Shown piece by piece: positions 1-13,168 of a stretch of 64,000 nucleotides of DNA (position 1 is the stretch's first letter; the number at the start of each line of letters is the position of its first letter). The notes under the pieces were generated by a model, which worked only from the letters and a program-made list of their open reading frames with translations, had not been told where the DNA came from and searched no databases. The position numbers and the translations under genes are program-made. The stretch covers positions 940,189 to 1,004,188 of the forward strand of contig VXBA01000883.1 in NCBI GenBank assembly GCA_013399895.1. The letters run 5' to 3'. Source of the stretch: Serilophus lunatus. Taxonomy: Eukaryota; Chordata; Aves; Passeriformes; Eurylaimidae.

Positions 1-3000
1 TGCTGTGGTTTGGATCAATCCCTGCAGCCCTCCTCCCTGTATCCATGGAGAATCTCTTTCCCAGTCTGTTGCAAAAGTCACATCTGCATCATCTCTCTTA
101 CACAATAAGAGGAGGGAACATGTTACTTCGTATTTGTTAAGCTTTGTACCTCCCTAAACTATACAAGAAGATCTCATAATTATCTATTATTAATACTATC
201 AAATCTCAAAGCCCGTTGTCTCACCTCGGTATAAATGCAACAAAAAATGCGCAATATATTTACTTTGCCAGGATGATAAAATTAATATCTTATTTATTTT
301 ATTGAATAAATAATGTTTTCCAGGACTACCATCCTTTGAGATATAGGGACACTGCATATAGAGACACCTTAGTCCTATTCCTTTCAATCTTCCCAATGAA
401 TTAAAGGAGAATCATTGACTTACTTCTGCTGTTTCTGATCAAACAAATCCTTTGAGAAAATATTTCAGTCTCAGAGGAATTTGTGCAGTTCACATTAGTT
501 CTGAGAGTGGTTTTTTCATCCTCATATTTGCTTGGATAGATGTTTTTCTCTTGTGGTAGCGCAGGCTTAAGATAGTAAGAGAGCAGTTGTTAGTCTCCAG
601 CTGTTTCAATTTCTTTCTCTAGCTCTCTTTTTATTTTGACCTCTTTAATAGCTATTGTTAGCATCTTTATCAAATCAGGAATGTCATTCCAGTAAGTTCT
701 CCACATGTTCTTCTCTGGCTGCTCTGCCATGCTAATTTGCTTTCTGTAATGAAGATGACTGGAAGCCATCTACACACTCTGTGCAGCACTCTAGGGTCAT
801 GTTAAACACTTTGGGGAGCATATTTATTTAAACATTACCATAAATGCAAAATGAATGTCATCCTTTTCACAGAATAGCCTTGAGTAGATTTATTTGATGA
901 AAAGCTCTCAGTGAAATCCCACTACTTGCTAAGAGAATAGCAAAATGTTTTCTGGGGAAAGTAGACAGCAGATAGGGAGTCATCAAACACTAGGAAATTG
1001 ATAATGACTGGATTCCTCTAGCCAATCAACATTTCATATATATTAGTGTCCTTGCAGAATTTCTGTAAACCTTATTTTTTGCTATATTTCTTTCAGTAAG
1101 TTCAATTTGGAGTCCTTTGGTGCCAATAAAACTTGAAGTAATCAGTGAATACAGGATGATTCTTCACATAAAAAAGCAGCTGTTGCAGTCTTTTAATAAG
1201 GGTGAAATTTTCCTGAGGATGATGATTAGAAAGCAGGTCCACGTAAGGTTCCTTGAATTCTCTCCAGGAGAATTTAAGATGTCTACTTCCAGTGAAAAGA
1301 TGCTGTGCTATGGTGGCCCCACTCTGACTCAGCACTGCAAAGACTGTAAAGCTCACTAGATTTGTCTCAGAACTGCTGCCTCTGCCTCTATCTCTTTCGG
1401 ACCACAGCCTGGGCTGAGGGGCTCAAGAAGACATATTACAATGTGTGTCATTTCAATTTATTAACCTCCACATTTACTGTAAGAGTAGAAACTTGTTTGG
1501 GAAGAGTTATGCAGGAAAATTACTTATTACTATTTCCCTACCTTTTCTACAGAAGAATGTTTAAACTTTTAAGCCTATTACTCATTTTCAGACTGGTGGA
1601 AGGGTTCAGTATTTCATTGGTTAGAAAGTCAGCAACACATTTACCAGGAGAATGACATAGCACAACTACTAAATATATGTTATGCCATCCTAAAGAGTGC
1701 AAGGTTCTATTAGCAAACTATTTAATCTGTTTTTTTAAAGTGCTGAAAGTGTCACAGAGTGTTTCAGGTCTTAGACTTCAAGATTATTTATATTTTTCAT
1801 ACAAAGCCGTGTGACCTGTAAAACCAAAGCAGTAATCAAAACAGCAGAAAACAAGTTTAGGGTTCTTCTGCTCCCTGCAAATAAAACTCTGGAGCTACTT
1901 TTACCTATCTTCAGGTTCCTGGTCTCTAAGTTTCTACAGGAGGAGATTTTAATTCCCTCAGGCTATGAAAGCCCTTAAAACCCCTCCATCCCATTTGTCC
2001 AAGTGCTTTAGCTACCAGACACCATAGTCCTGTATTCATCCACTGGTTTTTAGGAAAACAGTCCTGGTGAATTCCTGATTCTTAGAAGGTTGGTATGTGG
2101 TGCCTCACCGGGGCCTTAGGTCTGCTTATAAGAGTTGCCTGACTTCATACTGGCTTGTGAAAAAGTGAAGATTTAGTACACAACTGCTTTGCTCAGAGGA
2201 CTGAGCACTGTGCCTTTCTTCTGTTCAAAACTGAGAAAACTTAGTCACTAGCTCATGTTTTTGGGTATTAGAGGAGGGAGAAACAAGGACTGGTGCAAGA
2301 CAGAGTAATTAAAGAAAAGAAACCCATTGGGACAATCTTAAGCATGCTGCTAGCTTTAAATGTACTAATCTGTCCCACTTAAATCAAACTTAATCAGAAG
2401 CTGAGAATTTTTGTGACTAGGGAAAAATTAAGCATGCACTTGAACATTTCTCTAAAACACTGACTATGTTTTTCTTCATTTAAAGATGGACCTCTTTGAG
2501 GAAGCCAAATATTAGACTATTTATAATGGAATGTTTAAAGAGATTGTATGTCTTCACAGATAAAAGGGCACAAACTAGGATCAGTGACAATACTGAGGAT
2601 ATACTCTTACTTTCTACTTACACTACACAACTTGGTTTTGCAAAACTATAATGAAGTTCTGGTAGTAATTTCTAATAGCAATTAGTAGTAGTTAATGTAA
2701 CACCTCTAACTGCTGTACATTAGTAAATAATTAGCCTTTATAGAAGGTATCATAATTTTCATATAATATAAGATGTGATTGTAATGAGTTTTTCTACCCA
2801 TCTGCATTATTGTATGATTTGGTAACTGCTTCCTGTAAGTTACTTTCCAAAGTGTATGTATTAAATTTTATCATTCAAATGAATGAAAATTATAAAAGAG
2901 AATCTTAACACTGTTTCTTGGCCAGAGGTTTTTAACAGCAGTTGTGAGAGATTCTTTATGACAGATATAAAGACATGTTACTAAAATACTTTGTCTTTCT

Positions 3001-6000
3001 GGAAACCTATCACAATCTATAAATGTCTCCCAAAATAATGCTGAGAGCATTCTGATATTGCCATCCCAAATATACACATTTTTCCTTGTCTTGAAACAAA
3101 CCATAGCAAATCTTTGGTTTGGACTGTCAGGAGTAACATTCACCCCTAAAGGGAGATATTTGACTTGCATCTGTTTTAGAGTTGTTTTTTACTTTTTTTC
3201 TTTTTTGTGCTTCTAGTCTCCTAATTTTTTAACTAGCTTTTTCTTTGGAGGAGCCTTATTTAACCTTCTTTCTGAGTTTTGTGTATTCAAGTGAAACACA
3301 AAGAACCAGCAAAGTGCTAGCAAAATGATTAGCACAACTCAGAAACAGAAATTTATCCTCTAATGGAAAATATGCTGGCAACAATTTGATGTCTTAGTTT
3401 AGATTGTGATATCCCTTATGTAGTTACTAATTTACATTGCTATGTGGATAACCATGAAATCCCTAACTTTGTCCTCCTTGGCATTCCAGCAGCGCAGACC
3501 CCACTGTCTGACGCTGCTCTGTCCCTCTTAACATGAGGAGGGTCACCTGAGGTTTGTGATCATGTCTTTCATTCATTCTGCTAAAGATCACTTTGTCCTC
3601 TGGTAATACATTGTGACTCAGAATCACAGGAGAAAGCCTCTGTGGGCAGTTGTTTTCTGTTATTTTTATTCGATACCTTAAGCCACTTGCATATTTTGTG
3701 CTTTATTTTCCATTCTTTGTTCCATTTTCCAAAATGGCTTTGTTTTCAGTTACAAGTGTGAGTAAAATGCATATATTTCAGTAGTTTAGTTTTAGTTTAG
3801 TTTAGTATTAAGGCATATTTTGGTAACTGAAATAGAAAACAATGTATCTAAAAGGTTCTGTTGATCTGGACCCAGTAATAAATATGTTGCTATTTACAGA
3901 AGAAGATGGAAGGAGGATCTGTCAGCCAGAAGCATTGATCCAGCCTGCAGTGCCTGAAGCCAGGCCAAGAATGAGCTTCACAGAGTGACCACCCCAGATC
4001 CCAGGTCCATTCCCTAGGTTAGCTGTTAATACTAGTGCTGGTTCAATAGTTTTGTTGCTAATACTTGAAAGGACTTCCCAGAATGTTTCTCTTACCAAAA
4101 GCTGTTACTATTTGAGGAATTGACATTGTGAGGTAGAAACAGGCCGAGAGGCACATCATTTTAGGGAACACACTGATTATAGGAAAGTACCTGAGAATTC
4201 TTGACTTCATTGTTTTCTCTTGGGGGAGGCTGTGGAAAATACCACATTTTCTGTTCTTACAATGCAGATTTTCTTACCACTTTTGGTTTTTAAGGTCAAA
4301 AGAGGAATAAGGGCATGGAATGATGGAGTATGAAGGAAGGTTCAAACAAAGAAGTCCAGAGAAGTACAACACTAATATATGGAAACTAATTAAAACCTCA
4401 TCTCCCACAGTCTTGTATAAACCAGGTCAAATTCACCTTTTAGCTGTACTGGAATGACTTTGTTCTGTGTAGGAGGAGAATGATCTATTTTGGAGGTATC
4501 TTCCTCTGCTGAGGAACTGATAAAGTACCGAAGGTGTTTTCTTAGTGGAACTTGCATTTCACCATCCATTTATGTAAGGAGGATTGATACCTCTTTTTGA
4601 CAATCTGTCATGAGGTAACACTTCTAAGGAAGTGCCAAGGATCTTTGAGTACTGATTTAAGGAAATATGTACTTCAGCATTTGAAATAAGGAAGAACAAA
4701 CTTTCTTTCCCACAAAAAAACACATCCTGGAAGAGAATAGTGTTTTGAACTGAAAATGTGTGCTGTCCTTCCATGCACATATACCACAAGCTTTACTGTA
4801 AAATAAGCACTAGGTTCATTGTCACAGCTGTAAAAGCTGTGATGTTCTATCTAGTAAAACATCCTTTTAATTTCCTTTTGTTTATAATTCTTTCCATTGC
4901 TTCTCTCAAGTAAAACAGTTTTTGTAATTCTTCTGCTTTCCAGACACAGTGAAATAAAAAAGAATTATTTATACTGTCACAGTCATACTGGGGTTTGTTA
5001 GATAGCGGCAAGAAATAGTATTTGTTGTGGATGTGGTGTGTAGTAATGCATGACTGCTTAAAATAAGTATACACAAATTTATCACCTTTATTGATTGCAT
5101 TGTTTCTCTACTTTTCGTGCCTAGTTCTGCTTTGCTTTACTTAGCCATGAAATGCTGCTGATGCAACTGGCTGCAAAACAGGGCCTGAGGTGAAGACTGG
5201 GAAGCTTAGTCGTAGAGTAATAAAACTGCCTGAGAAGGAAACTTATGTGGAGACCATCAGTTAGCGTTGCTTCATTAGCATGTGTAGTAGGAGCAAAAAG
5301 AGATCTTTGCAAATCTTTGAAGACCTAATAAGGTAAAATATCTTCCCTGGTATAGCACCACATGAACTTCTCCTGTACTTCCATGGAAGATTAAAACCTC
5401 TCCCTTGTCTTGGAGTCCAATGAACTGTCACGAATAACAGGACTTGGGCTATTGTGATTTGTCTCACTGTATTCCTTATCCTCTTGCTCTCTGCAAACAC
5501 ATTAAAATTTTTTGTTTAGCCTGCTACTTTGTTAAGGTGTAGGCTGGCTTTGTGCTAAAGGTTGTGCAGCAAGATTTAAAGGTCATGCATCCTTCCTTGT
5601 ATGGATTCATGAAAAGTCAGTGTACTGGTTCTTAAACTCTTTTTTCCCCACAAGCCATCCTCCAATAATGATTATTCTTCTTTGTTCTCCTAAAAATGAG
5701 TCTTTCATGATTAAATTAAAAAATCTTGTTAAAAGTGACATTATATATTACATAATCAAATTTTGCCGTACAATGAATGGAGGAGCAACAAACTGCTTCG
5801 GTACAATATTCTTTATTCCTGTTTTGCTAAATCCTATCATGTCTCCCAGGCAGTACCTGCTGTTCTCAAACAACACATGCTATTACTGGCCCTGTGCTAG
5901 ACCAGCTGGCATATTCATGATCGAGGAGATTGGCATGACAGGGCAGTGGGAAGGAGGAATACTGGTGCAAAGGGAATTGACCTGCAAACATACTTTTGTC

Positions 6001-7164
6001 CAGCTTTATCCCCCACTGAATCCTCAGCTCTGGAACTATTGCATGAACTCTAGAACTGCTGCATAATCTCACATTAAAGTATTTATCTTCCCAGTATATG
6101 ATGATATTTGGAATCACTTCTTTTACTATTCATGCACAGGATAGAGCCTGTAACACTAAAATGTGCTGCTGTGTATGCAGGAATGCTAAGACACAGTAAA
6201 ACTGAAGGCAGATTTTCCTAGTCTCTGCTATGTTTCCCAGAAAAATAAGAAGCAACTTTACTCCAAATGATAAATGCCTGGCACAGTCTTCTTAATGCCA
6301 TTAGTCACTTATTTCCCTAGGCTCAATTCAGTGGCATGTCCTACGCACAAAGCCATGGCCAAAAAGCTGTACAACAGTGACCCACTATTTCTGGATATTG
6401 GCAGTGGGATAAATCTCCTTTCCCTGGATTACAAACAGGTTTTTATGATTTTACATCCTACTTCACAGTGACTGGTGCAGGACTGTTTTATTGAAAACTA
6501 GATGCTGGTACAAAATATGGCATTCACAAGAAGATGAAGGGCCATGAGTTATAGATGCCTCTTCATAAAGACAATCTATTGGTATAATGTATCAACAAAA
6601 TGAGAGTACTATCAGTCCTCTTGTAAACTCTGGATTAATTTCATTCCAGATGGTGATAGGATTAATGTATTGCCAAAGTCGCCTCTAGTCCTTTCTTGAT
6701 GATTAATAGCTTATCTGCATTTCTTTCACTCTAGAGTAAAGCAACACCAATAACTTAAGTAGTGGGAAGTTTCCTGTGGAAGCACTAATTGCAAAGCAAA
6801 GATCCCATGTACAGTGGTGACATTGTGGGCAATGCCAAATGGGGTTTGGACTTATTGGAAAGTCCAGGACCTTTAAGAAACTTGAATTTAGCACCTTGCA
6901 TGTATATACACATGGAGATTACTCCTTCTCTGAATTACCTACTGTGTAGTTTATTTAACAGGCTGCAGTGGTGTGAAAAGTGTCTTATTGGTCATCGAGA
7001 TATAGAACCTGGGAGAGATATTTACAGTCAAGGTGAACAAAAATCAATGAGTAGCTCCAGTTGGCAGATAAGGTTAAAGCTGCTATATTCCACTTGTTCA
7101 AGTCACAGGATAAAGCTTAATAATCTGGTTCTAAAGGCAGCTTCTTTGTGTCGTGAATAATTGA
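1..7164. other. AT-rich sequence without a recognisable gene
   Basis: No exon chain, RNA gene or interspersed repeat is recognised here. The longest open frame (plus, 5620-6066, 148 codons) starts at GTG and has no recognisable domain, so it is not called. A short TTTAG-type repeat lies near 3786-3806. One stretch with plausible splice borders (1097-1242) is listed separately. A slightly GC-richer island near 3900-4010 follows a weak acceptor-like site and is discussed among the rejected items. Confidence 0.6.
1097..1242 (+). other. possible 146-bp exon (speculative)
   Basis: A pyrimidine-rich acceptor-like sequence ending TTTCTTTCAG stands just before 1097, and a donor-like CAC|GTAAGG follows 1242. 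Between them one frame is open for 48 codons after two leading bases; the other two frames contain stops. The minus strand is also open across the same stretch (1102-1356), which weakens the argument for coding in either direction. I recognise no protein family. It could be a chance pseudo-exon. Confidence 0.1.
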
Positions 7165-7181
7165 TTTTTTTTTTTTTTTTT
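7165..7181. repeat. T homopolymer (17 nt)
   Basis: An uninterrupted run of 17 T. It could be the poly-A end of an old insertion on the minus strand, but no element can be recognised next to it. Confidence 0.9.
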
Positions 7182-10100
7182 GAAGGAGAAGATTTAGTAC
7201 TGCTCAGAACTTTTTCTCCTCATATCTAGGGCCCCGATGTTCTGTGAACATGGGATTTCACAATACTGGCTCTCCTGACTGTGAGAAAACAGGAACTGAG
7301 TGCAGCTCAGGCAGTATCTGCCTCCCAGCAGAGGAAGATCCCTGTCACATATCTGTCACCAAATTAGACAGAGGGCGGCAGGAGAGGGCACTGCTGCTAT
7401 TCTAGCTGAAAGAGAGGTCAGTGCCTGTCCTCTCTGGTGGCTCTAATTGATTTTGAGAAGAGAAGCTCTAATTGATATTTTTTTCTTTCTGAGCCAGTTT
7501 AAAGTCCATTTTCCTGAAAACAAGTTAGATGACTTTCATTATCCAGGAACAAGGCAGTGTGCTGTACAAGACCTGCTCACTGTACAAATAACCTAGAGGA
7601 CCATCTTTACCTAAGATGAAGGGGTTGGTTCCTTCTCCAGTAATTATCTGGCTATAATAGGTTCCATCAGTGACTTGCTGACTAGGGTTGACTTCCCTAG
7701 GAGAAAAGTGGCATGAACCAGGAGCAATATTTGATTCTCTAGGAGTAACAGTGAAGGACAGCTGGACTGGGTCAGAAGACAAGGTGATGATGTACTAACC
7801 TCTTTGAATGAGATAATCATAAATTTCTTGTCATAGTATAAAGATACTGCACTTGGCAAAACACAAATAAATACACAAGGCTGAAGTGAGGCAGATGATG
7901 CTGAAGCAGGATCCTGTTTCAATTTAAAGCATTCTGTAATGCTGCTTGGGATTGGGAAATCTTACCAATTCCTGAATAAATTTAGTGCTGTTTAACCTAG
8001 GCCTAATGGGTAGGAAAATGATCTGCATTCACACAACTCAGGTAAGGAGGAACCATACAGAATTATATAAAATCTTTTTCTGTTTAAGAGCCACAAACTT
8101 AGCCCATTCATTTCAGCTATGAACACATCTCCATTCTGTTACTAAAATGGCTCTGTTGTGTCATTTATCATGCAGTGCATGAATCATTTATCATGGATTT
8201 CTCTGTGGTCTGAATTTCTGTTGGACACTGCACCTTGTACCCTACTTTTTCAATGCTGCTTAGAGCTATTTGTGCTAATTTGAAGTTTTATCTTCCTCCA
8301 GTTACACTTACTCTTTCAGAATTTCTTTTGAACAGCTTTCCAAAAGGAATCCTGTAGAGATGAGAGCTTATTAATGTAAGTGTCTAATACCAACCGTCTC
8401 TCACCATCTCGTCACCTGCTATTGATGCCTCTGTCAAACCAACAATGGCTAAATGGTTACATAATTCATCAGACCTAAAGAAGAGTGGGAAATAATCCCT
8501 TGCATTTAAAGTTCAAGAAAACTGCTCATTAGTTGAGTTATTCTTTGAAAATCTCATATTTTATTACAAAGGGAACTGTTTTTAACCTATGGACCTCTGG
8601 CATAGTGACTTTGGTCTCCAGGCAGCAGTAACACCATCCATCATGGTATTACAGATGGTTATAATAAGGTTTCTGCTTTTTAACTGAAATTCAGATGTAA
8701 GCTTCACAATAGAACAACTAAGGAATTACCCAGTTGTTCTTATGATTTACCCCCAGAACCACACATCCACTCATACTTTCCAGTCCTCAACACTGCACGA
8801 TTTCCTCTGTGAAGCCTCTGACTGGGAAGTAGCTGGGTCTGACTTCCAGATCTGAGCCACACTGGATTGGTTGGAAAGTTTTGTAATGGAAATGACTGTT
8901 CCAGGCAAATGAAGATTAAATAATAAAAATCTGGTTAGTTCAGCTCAAAGAAACTGCAGGCTTCATCAAAAGATAAAATATTTAGTTCTTTCCTGCTAGT
9001 GGCTACCTCATATTCAGCTGGTCAGTGAAGTTTGTACTTGAGGACTATGATCACACTTGCTCATAAAATTGTGGGGTTTTAGTGTTTGAAATCGTGTCTG
9101 AAGCTTTTTTGAAGACCTTGTATTTAAGCTGTGTCCAAGCAGAGTAGAAGATGGCCAGTCTGGGAGTCTGACTTTTACTACTGATGATTTGGCTCAACAG
9201 ATCCAAGTCTGAACAAAGTCTCTTGGAAAAACCAGAAGGCCAATTAAATGGATCCTTTTGCTTCTGGCAGCAAACTTGTTCCTCAGTATTGCCCACTGCT
9301 TCCATTCATCAAAGATTTTCAGCATGACACTACACTTTGCCTCCTGCTCTATTACTGTACAAGGCTCTTTGGCCTGCCTTTATATCACCAGCTTCTATTT
9401 CTTTGTCTGCTGGATAGAGGCTTCTTGCAGCCCCAATAAGGATGTCACTGAGCAAACTATTTTTCACATGCTTCCAGAATTCTTTTAAAATTGTTTAACT
9501 TGATCTGTCAGATGATTCAAAAGTTCTAGGACTGCAAAGTTACCAGAATGATTGCTTCTTGTTTTGGGGTCTGGTTTAGTGGCTGTTGTCATACAAAATT
9601 TTATCAATTTGGTCAATATTAAACAGTTGTCATGAAGTCATCACTTCTACTGTTGTTGAGTCCTCTTAAAATCAGAATGAAGCAAAACAACTTAATTTTT
9701 TGTGAAGTCTTTCCTGGCTTCATTTTTACTAAATGACTACAGCTTTCATAAGGCCTAAGGAAGAAATGCAGCTTCCTTTTGGGCAGGACTCAATTATCTG
9801 ACTGTCTCCAAGTAATGATGCATGTGCATTGGGTAATGTTAATGTGAGGTCTGATATATTCCATTTCTCGAGCAATATGACTGCTGGTACAGGAGGCTAT
9901 GAGGGTGGGGAGGAGGGAATAGATTACTACAATGCTGATGCATTGATATTTGGAACCAGCAATGCCATGCCATTATCTAGATGTCTTTGAGTAAATTTCA
10001 GGATCTGACATCCATCAAGCTGCCTGACAACACTGAGCTTGCATTTGTGAAATGTCTCATATGATAAGGGCATAAATCTGAGTTATCTACATAACAAGGA

Positions 10101-10468
10101 TTCTGAGTTCTGTTGCACAGGAGAGGCCATAAGCATAGCTGCTCTGGAAAGCATATCTGAGAATGGAGAACTAATAGATGGTAGTTGCTCATCTGAGAAG
10201 AAAAAAACACTGTCTAAAATTGAGTGTGTTCAACAATGCCATTGAGTTTTTGGAGGCTAGAGATAAACAGGTCTCAAAATGAGGGAGGGACAAAAAGAGT
10301 TAAAATCCTGTGCTTCTGGCTATGTTCTGCCCCATGGCTCATGAGCAGAAACATCTCTGCAACGGGGAAGCACTGAGGCCTTTGAGACCACACAATTCCT
10401 AAAGTAACTCAGCATCACAATTCTTTCTATTCTCTTATCATTTCTCCTTTGTTTTCTCTTCCACTTAG
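7182..10468. other. non-coding sequence, no gene seen
   Basis: Nothing gene-like is supported. A modestly GC-richer patch lies at about 7240-7450. A 12-base direct repeat flanking a small inverted repeat is at 8161-8195. Open frames at 9051-9488 on both strands overlap each other and have no recognisable product. A long pyrimidine tract at the right edge leads into the candidate exon at 10469. Confidence 0.6.
8161..8195. repeat. 12-bp direct repeat around a small inverted repeat
   Basis: TCATTTATCATG occurs at 8161-8172 and again at 8184-8195. Between and overlapping the copies is CATGCAGTGCATG, whose outer five bases on each side are complementary. It may be a paired binding-site arrangement or a small local duplication; its function is unknown. 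Confidence 0.6.
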
Positions 10469-10519
10469 AGCTTTCCTAACAGACAACAGAGTGATGGAAA
10501 CCGCCTAACTGGAAAACAA
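10469..10519 (+). other. possible 51-bp phase-0 cassette exon
   Basis: The sequence upstream, about 10424-10466, is an unusually long and clean pyrimidine tract ending in CCACTTAG, which is a very good 3' splice site. The 51 bases after it are exactly 17 codons, open only in frame 0, reading SFPNRQQSDGNRLTGKQ, and end at CAA|GTAAAG, a usable donor. Length divisible by three with phase 0 at both ends would let it be skipped without a frameshift. I do not recognise the peptide. Two other short phase-0 candidates lie on the same strand at 45366 and 50275. It could be a chance pseudo-exon; RNA evidence would decide. Confidence 0.22.
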
Positions 10520-10762
10520 GTAAAGCCACTCATGATCTGTAGCAGTATAATGAAAGTGTGTGGAGCTGCAGGAATTACAGGCTCTAGACAGCAGGCTTTT
10601 TCTATTTTAATAATGAAGTGGTTATGACTTACAGGGATCATCTACTCCGTGCAATAAGGAATGTTGACATGTGGCCAGGTCAGCATGAATAGGTGTATGC
10701 AGTACTTTAATGGAAAAGAATAATTTCATTCCCAAGCAGGAAAGTTTTTTGCATTCGTAGCT

Positions 10763-10843
10763 GTTTTAGTTGGGAGGTTTTTTTGATGTTGTTGATTTGG
10801 GCTATGGTTGTGGGTGGTTTATGTTTGTCTGTTTGTTTGTTTC
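10763..10843. repeat. T/G-rich low-complexity tract
   Basis: About 80 bases made almost only of T and G on the plus strand, including three TTTG units in its right half. It ends in TTTCGAG. Similar tracts occur at 20791-20884 and 39882-39999 in the same orientation. Confidence 0.75.
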
Positions 10844-11596
10844 GAGAAGTTAAGATCAAGTTTGTTTGGAGGAGTTTAGATGCTCTGTGAATCCTTTTTA
10901 ACTGAAAACGAAATCAAACAACTAAGTGTTATTTATAGTACCAAAGGGATCAGCATATTAATGTTTCTGTTAAGTACAATGACTATGAAATAGTGCCTCA
11001 GATCTCGTCTTTACATCCTTTATTTCACAAATAAAGAGCAGTGGAACTTGCAGAAAAGCAGATATTTTTGTGTATTGACACTTCTATGAGAATAAACGTG
11101 GATTGAACCACTTGCAAAAACAATCAAACAGTTGAAAAAACAGAAATGCACATGTACTAGTTAAAGATGAGTGTTGCAAGAGATTGTATAATAAAAGTAA
11201 TCCATGAGTTTAGTATAAGCAAACTTAAATTCTTTACATGTTTCCTTTCATTAAGTTAAATTTTGCAGATGGACTGCAGCTGCTTTACTTAAAAGAACAA
11301 TTGTAACTGGTGTGGAACACATAGCCCAGATTACCTTACCTCTCAAAGCTGCAAAATATTTGAAATGATGCCACAAAAGTAACACAGCAAATGCAGCTTT
11401 AAACAATGGAGTTGCTGTTTGCAACCAATGCATAAGCAAGATGGATTATAAAAAAATATTAAAATCATCTTGATGTTTGTGTTTATAGGTCATTAGTTTG
11501 TAGTATGTAGTGCAGCTGTTTGCCAGAAAGGTCTGACATGCATAATGGAACTGTGATTTTTATTTGCAATTGTTTTAACTTGTAAGTTTTCTTTTC

Positions 11597-11618
11597 TTTT
11601 TTTTTTTTTTTTTTTTTT
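11597..11618. repeat. T homopolymer (22 nt)
   Basis: An uninterrupted run of 22 T preceded by two short T runs separated by C. No retroelement body is recognisable on its left (minus strand upstream), so it may be a simple repeat. Confidence 0.9.
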
Positions 11619-13070
11619 GAAGCTAGATGCTAGTTTTTCACTTTAAGGCTATTTTCCAGGCTTAATGTCTAATTCTCACTTTTTATGAAATAAGTCATCC
11701 TCTCTAAGTAGAACTTCTTAAGGCAAGTAGAAAAAACTACTTTCAATCCTCTCTGTTTTTTGGCTGAATTCCAGATTAGTAACCTCCCACCAAGAGAGAA
11801 GGCTGGCAAAAAGCATAAAATCATTCATAAAAAGAGTACTTGTCACTGTCAGGAGAAGGACGAGAATGAACTGTGCTTGATAAAGAGAAGAAAAAGCGGA
11901 TCTTTGGTACTGCCCATGGGATATAATTGTGTGCCCAGCATTGTATTATTTTTTTGCTTCCAATCAGGCAGGATAAAATCTATATCGTGACATAATGAGA
12001 GGAAGTGAAAATTGTAGTTTTTGTGTAGAGAGGAGAGGACTTCAAGGGGAGAACTATGTTCTTTGGCTTTGACTTTGACCTGGCATTATTACTTGTGCTT
12101 CCCAACAGAGGAAAATCAAGTAGCTTCTCAGAAATCAAACACTGCTTCAGAGGCAGAACTGGAAAGGGAAACCATATCACCAGGACCTTGGGCTTGAATT
12201 CCTTGTAAGAAGGGGGCATCACCAGAACCAGAGGCTGCACAGTGACATCTAGATTAGCAAGGCATGCAATCAGTGCTCCTGCCAATGCTGCTGAGTCCAG
12301 CAGGTTTTTTTAAAAATATACGCCATATAAAATAGTCATTGTTGTCCATAGGATTTAATAATAAAAGAGTACAGATATGAGATTAAAAAGCAAAAAGTGG
12401 AAGGGTCTGCTGTTGTTGGAAGTAAATATTCCTGGTTAAAGGGGTGAATGCAACAGGTAGATAGATAAGGAAGTAATATTGAAACACCAGCAGGTTAATA
12501 ACCATGTAGAATCATGACACATGACAACTGATGTAATGTTTGAAATAAAATAAAATAAAAAATCCTCTGAAGTGGAGCTATTATTTAAAGTACTTTTAAA
12601 GTGATCATATTATGATCCATCAAAGAACGATCAGTAAGAAAGAGTATGGTAAAAGTTATACTTGAAATACACTTCTAGATTATTCAGAGTAATGATTCAT
12701 GCTATATTATGCTGTGCTTGAAGCATGGCTAGGGAAATTGTGACTAATATACCAAATGGACCCAATCTTGAGAGATAAGTATCTTAAACTATGAAGTGAC
12801 TGTTCATGTGTAGGTAGGTAACTTCAGTGTACAAACTTGTCACTGCTTTATGGGACAGATCCTTTAGCTGTTTAAAGTGATATCTCATAGCTGAATTCAG
12901 GGTAGTACTGACTAGAACCTATCCAGCATTTGCTTTTAATTCCTTCTAAGGAAGCATTGTAGCATGGCCCATAGTACAACTCTCTGTTGGATCCTGTTTG
13001 CCCATTGAAATAAATCTGTGTATTGAGCTGCTGTGGCAATGGCTAACTGGGGGCTTGGGGTGGGTATGTC

Positions 13071-13168
13071 TGTGTGTATATGTATATACATAGATAGATT
13101 AGATATAGATAGATATTGATATAAATTATATAGATATAAATATGGATAGATAAGGGTATAGATAGATG
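13071..13168. repeat. degenerate GATA/TAGA tetranucleotide microsatellite
   Basis: Imperfect TAGA/GATA units run through about 100 bases, preceded by a short TGTGTGTATA dinucleotide stretch. Interruptions such as ATTGATATAAATTATA show that the array is old. Confidence 0.85.

Larger units (their letters stand above)
10520..13070. other. non-coding AT-rich sequence with simple repeats
   Basis: This stretch contains the T/G tract at 10763-10843, the T run at 11597-11618 and a short AAATA-type repeat near 12543-12560. Open frames at 11251-11439, 11760-11990 and 11980-12285 have no recognisable product. The minus-strand frame at 11251-11439 ends at a donor-like GAG|GTAAGG, but no convincing acceptor was found for it. 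Confidence 0.6.

Noticed and set aside
3900..3989. Terminal exon after TTGCTATTTACAG with 29 open codons
   Set aside because: The peptide looks plausible and the patch is GC-richer, but the acceptor lacks a pyrimidine tract and 29 open codons are expected often by chance.
5620..6066. 148-codon plus ORF as a gene
   Set aside because: It starts at GTG, has no domain, and its composition looks like translated AT-rich DNA.
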